From: Bacillota bacterium
GTDB taxonomy: Bacteria > Bacillota > Clostridia > Acetivibrionales > DTU013
Length of the DNA stretch: 14,861 bases
Assembly: GCA_023435805.1 (NCBI GenBank)
Contig: JAEZMC010000147.1
Span: forward strand, 1-14,861
Reading direction: 5' to 3'
Within the stretch, counting starts at the first letter, position 1, and each line of letters begins with the position of its first letter. Position numbers and translations under genes: made by a program. Below are positions 13,997-14,861 of this stretch, one piece after another. Below the pieces are notes generated by a model. It was not told the DNA's origin, ran no database searches, and worked only from the letters and a program-made list of their open reading frames with translations.

Positions 13997-14049
13997 AAGC
14001 CGGGTAATATATATAAAAGCCGTTGCAATGTCGTATACCGGCTTTTATA
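13997..14049 (+). promoter_or_regulatory. Mutually exclusive stems between the sigma gene and the second RsbW-like gene
   Basis: TATAAAAGCCG (14012-14022) and CGGCTTTTATA (14039-14049) form a perfect 11-base-pair stem with a 16-base loop. The AAGCCGG at 13997-14003 can also pair with CCGGCTT (14038-14044), so two 5' arms compete for the same 3' arm. The structure ends 10 bases before the ribosome binding site of the next gene and could modulate its translation or read-through. Confidence 0.4.
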
Positions 14050-14073
14050 CTAAAAATCAAGGACGTGGAATAT

Positions 14074-14514
14074 TTGAAAAGCCTGGGCATTTACAGTGCT
14101 TGCGTACCAAGCACCATTGGCAGCATAGGCACTGTGGTGGATGAGTTGATAAATAACCTTCAGGATAAATACGGAGCTGTCAGTGACGGCACGTTGTTTG
14201 AGCTTAAGGTCATATTGAATGAGATGCTGATCAATGCAGTCCGGCATGGGAATAAAGAAGATGAAAAGAAATGCGTAAAGGTCAAGTCTTATGTCAAAGG
14301 ACAGGATGTTATATTCATCATAGTGGAGGATGAGGGGATAGGCTACGATTTTTACAGCACCTGCAATTGCCGTACTCCGTACTGTGACGAGGATAATCCG
14401 CTCGAGGTAAATGAGAGCGGAAGAGGTATCATGATTGTTAAAAGTCTATGTGACAAAGTCAAGGTCAATTCAAAAGGTAATAAAATTGTGATCGCCAAAA
14501 GTATTATACGCTGA
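14074..14514 (+). CDS. RsbW-like anti-sigma kinase with an intact ATP site and a cysteine-rich lid
   Basis: A second GHKL ATP-binding protein of the RsbW type, 146 residues from TTG 14074. I prefer this TTG because AAGGA (14059-14063) sits 10 bases before it. An in-frame TTG at 14023 lies in the loop of an 11-base-pair hairpin with no ribosome binding site; it would add 17 residues. The N box (FELKVILNEMLINAVRHGN) has both the Glu and the Mg-binding Asn. The G1 box is EDEGIGYDF and the G2 box ESGRGIMIV, so it should bind ATP and act as a serine kinase. Between G1 and G2 the lid carries Cys97, Cys99 and Cys104 (STCNCRTPYCDEDNP), unusual for RsbW. Distance to the sigma gene is 125 bases on the same strand. 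The likely partners are the STAS protein and this sigma factor, but that is inference; it could also serve a different regulator. Confidence 0.85.
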   Translation: MKSLGIYSACVPSTIGSIGTVVDELINNLQDKYGAVSDGTLFELKVILNEMLINAVRHGNKEDEKKCVKVKSYVKGQDVIFIIVEDEGIGYDFYSTCNCRTPYCDEDNPLEVNESGRGIMIVKSLCDKVKVNSKGNKIVIAKSIIR

Positions 14515-14546
14515 TAAGAAGTGTTTTTTAAATCTGAGACAGCACC

Positions 14547-14580
14547 AGCCTGTGAGTTATATTAACACACAGGCTTTTAT
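14547..14580 (+). terminator. Intrinsic terminator after the second RsbW-like gene
   Basis: AGCCTGTG (14547-14554) and CACAGGCT (14568-14575) form a perfect 8-base-pair stem with a 13-base loop, followed by TTTATAT. It lies 33 bases after the stop codon. Confidence 0.85.
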
Positions 14581-14590
14581 ATATGCTTAG

Positions 14591-14608
14591 CATCCCCCCT
14601 TATAGGGG
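14591..14608. repeat. Short GC-rich inverted repeat
   Basis: CATCCCC (14591-14597) and the GGGGTG-ending arm (around 14604-14610) can pair with one wobble pair. It sits between two terminators and may help the second one; no other role is visible. Confidence 0.25.
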
Positions 14609-14614
14609 TGGAGC

Positions 14615-14645
14615 AAACACCTGTATTACGGGTGTTTGGTGTTTT
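14615..14645 (+). terminator. Second terminator-like hairpin
   Basis: AAACACCTG (14615-14623) and CGGGTGTTT (14629-14637) pair over nine bases with one wobble and a 5-base loop, followed by GGTGTTTTAT. It backs up the preceding terminator. Confidence 0.55.
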
Positions 14646-14861
14646 ATGATTAATAATAGGTATGTCATATTGACACCAGGTCTAAAACAATCCTTTAAAC
14701 AAGCGCTTCATTTTATCAGTCACACAGGAGCAAAAAGTACAATAAACTGATAAGACGGAGAATAAAACAGAGAAAAGCGCATAAATCGAACTCAAAGAGG
14801 TAAATGCTAATAAGCGTGAGTTGAAGAAGGCGTGGGGCGGTGATATAGTATAGAAGCTGTC
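14646..14861. other. Non-coding tail with nested inverted repeats, no gene seen
   Basis: From the end of the terminators to the window edge no forward or reverse reading frame looks like a gene. Two nested inverted repeats are present: GCGCTT (14703-14708) with AAGCGC (14775-14780), and TTATCAGT (14713-14720) with ACTGATAA (14746-14753). A TTGACA at 14670-14675 has no good -10 at the right distance. This may be the 5' region or leader of a gene outside the window. Confidence 0.35.

Noticed and set aside
14023..14073. TTG start at 14023 for the second RsbW-like protein
   Set aside because: It lies in the loop of an 11-base-pair hairpin and has no ribosome binding site; TTG 14074 follows AAGGA. 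Not fully excluded.

Overview
The window reads as a chromosomal core segment of a spore-forming clostridial Firmicute. Support comes from a SpoIIR gene, strong G-rich ribosome binding sites, near-consensus SigA promoters, moderate GC content, and an SLH-domain surface protein next to a peptidoglycan-targeted S41 protease. I cannot name the species; a Ruminiclostridium/Acetivibrio-like lineage is a guess. Every confident gene lies on the + strand.

Layout. Bases 1-71 hold the end of an unidentified gene. Bases 97-3197 hold an exported SLH protein and a carboxy-terminal processing protease with PDZ, S41 and PG-binding domains, probably one operon for the cell envelope. A SigA-type promoter and a branched, hairpin-rich leader precede pyrG (3481-5091), which ends at a strong intrinsic terminator. 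spoIIR follows (5271-5996). Then comes a 442-base gap with an inverted array of seven short GGGGAC(G/A)GTTCT-type repeats, and a near-perfect promoter for an IMP dehydrogenase (6439-7941) of the type known from the protozoan Tritrichomonas foetus. A conserved-looking unknown protein (8022-9026) is next. A consensus promoter and 150-base leader then drive greA, followed by lysS and a membrane protein with a degenerate J-domain.

The last third is a SigB-type partner-switching module: a STAS anti-anti-sigma factor, an RsbW-like protein with a damaged ATP site, a SigB-family sigma factor whose start overlaps the RsbW-like gene, and after 125 bases a second RsbW-like protein with an intact ATP site and a cysteine-rich ATP lid. 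Two terminators close it, and the final 200 bases contain no gene I can support.

The genes combine nucleotide synthesis (pyrG, IMPDH), transcription and translation (greA, lysS), sporulation signalling (spoIIR), the envelope (SLH protein, protease) and stress- or development-type sigma control. The most unusual part is the sigma module with two non-equivalent anti-sigma proteins, one of them probably unable to act as a kinase. The Tritrichomonas-type IMPDH is the clearest evolutionary curiosity. All family assignments come from reading the translations and remembered family motifs; no database search was run.
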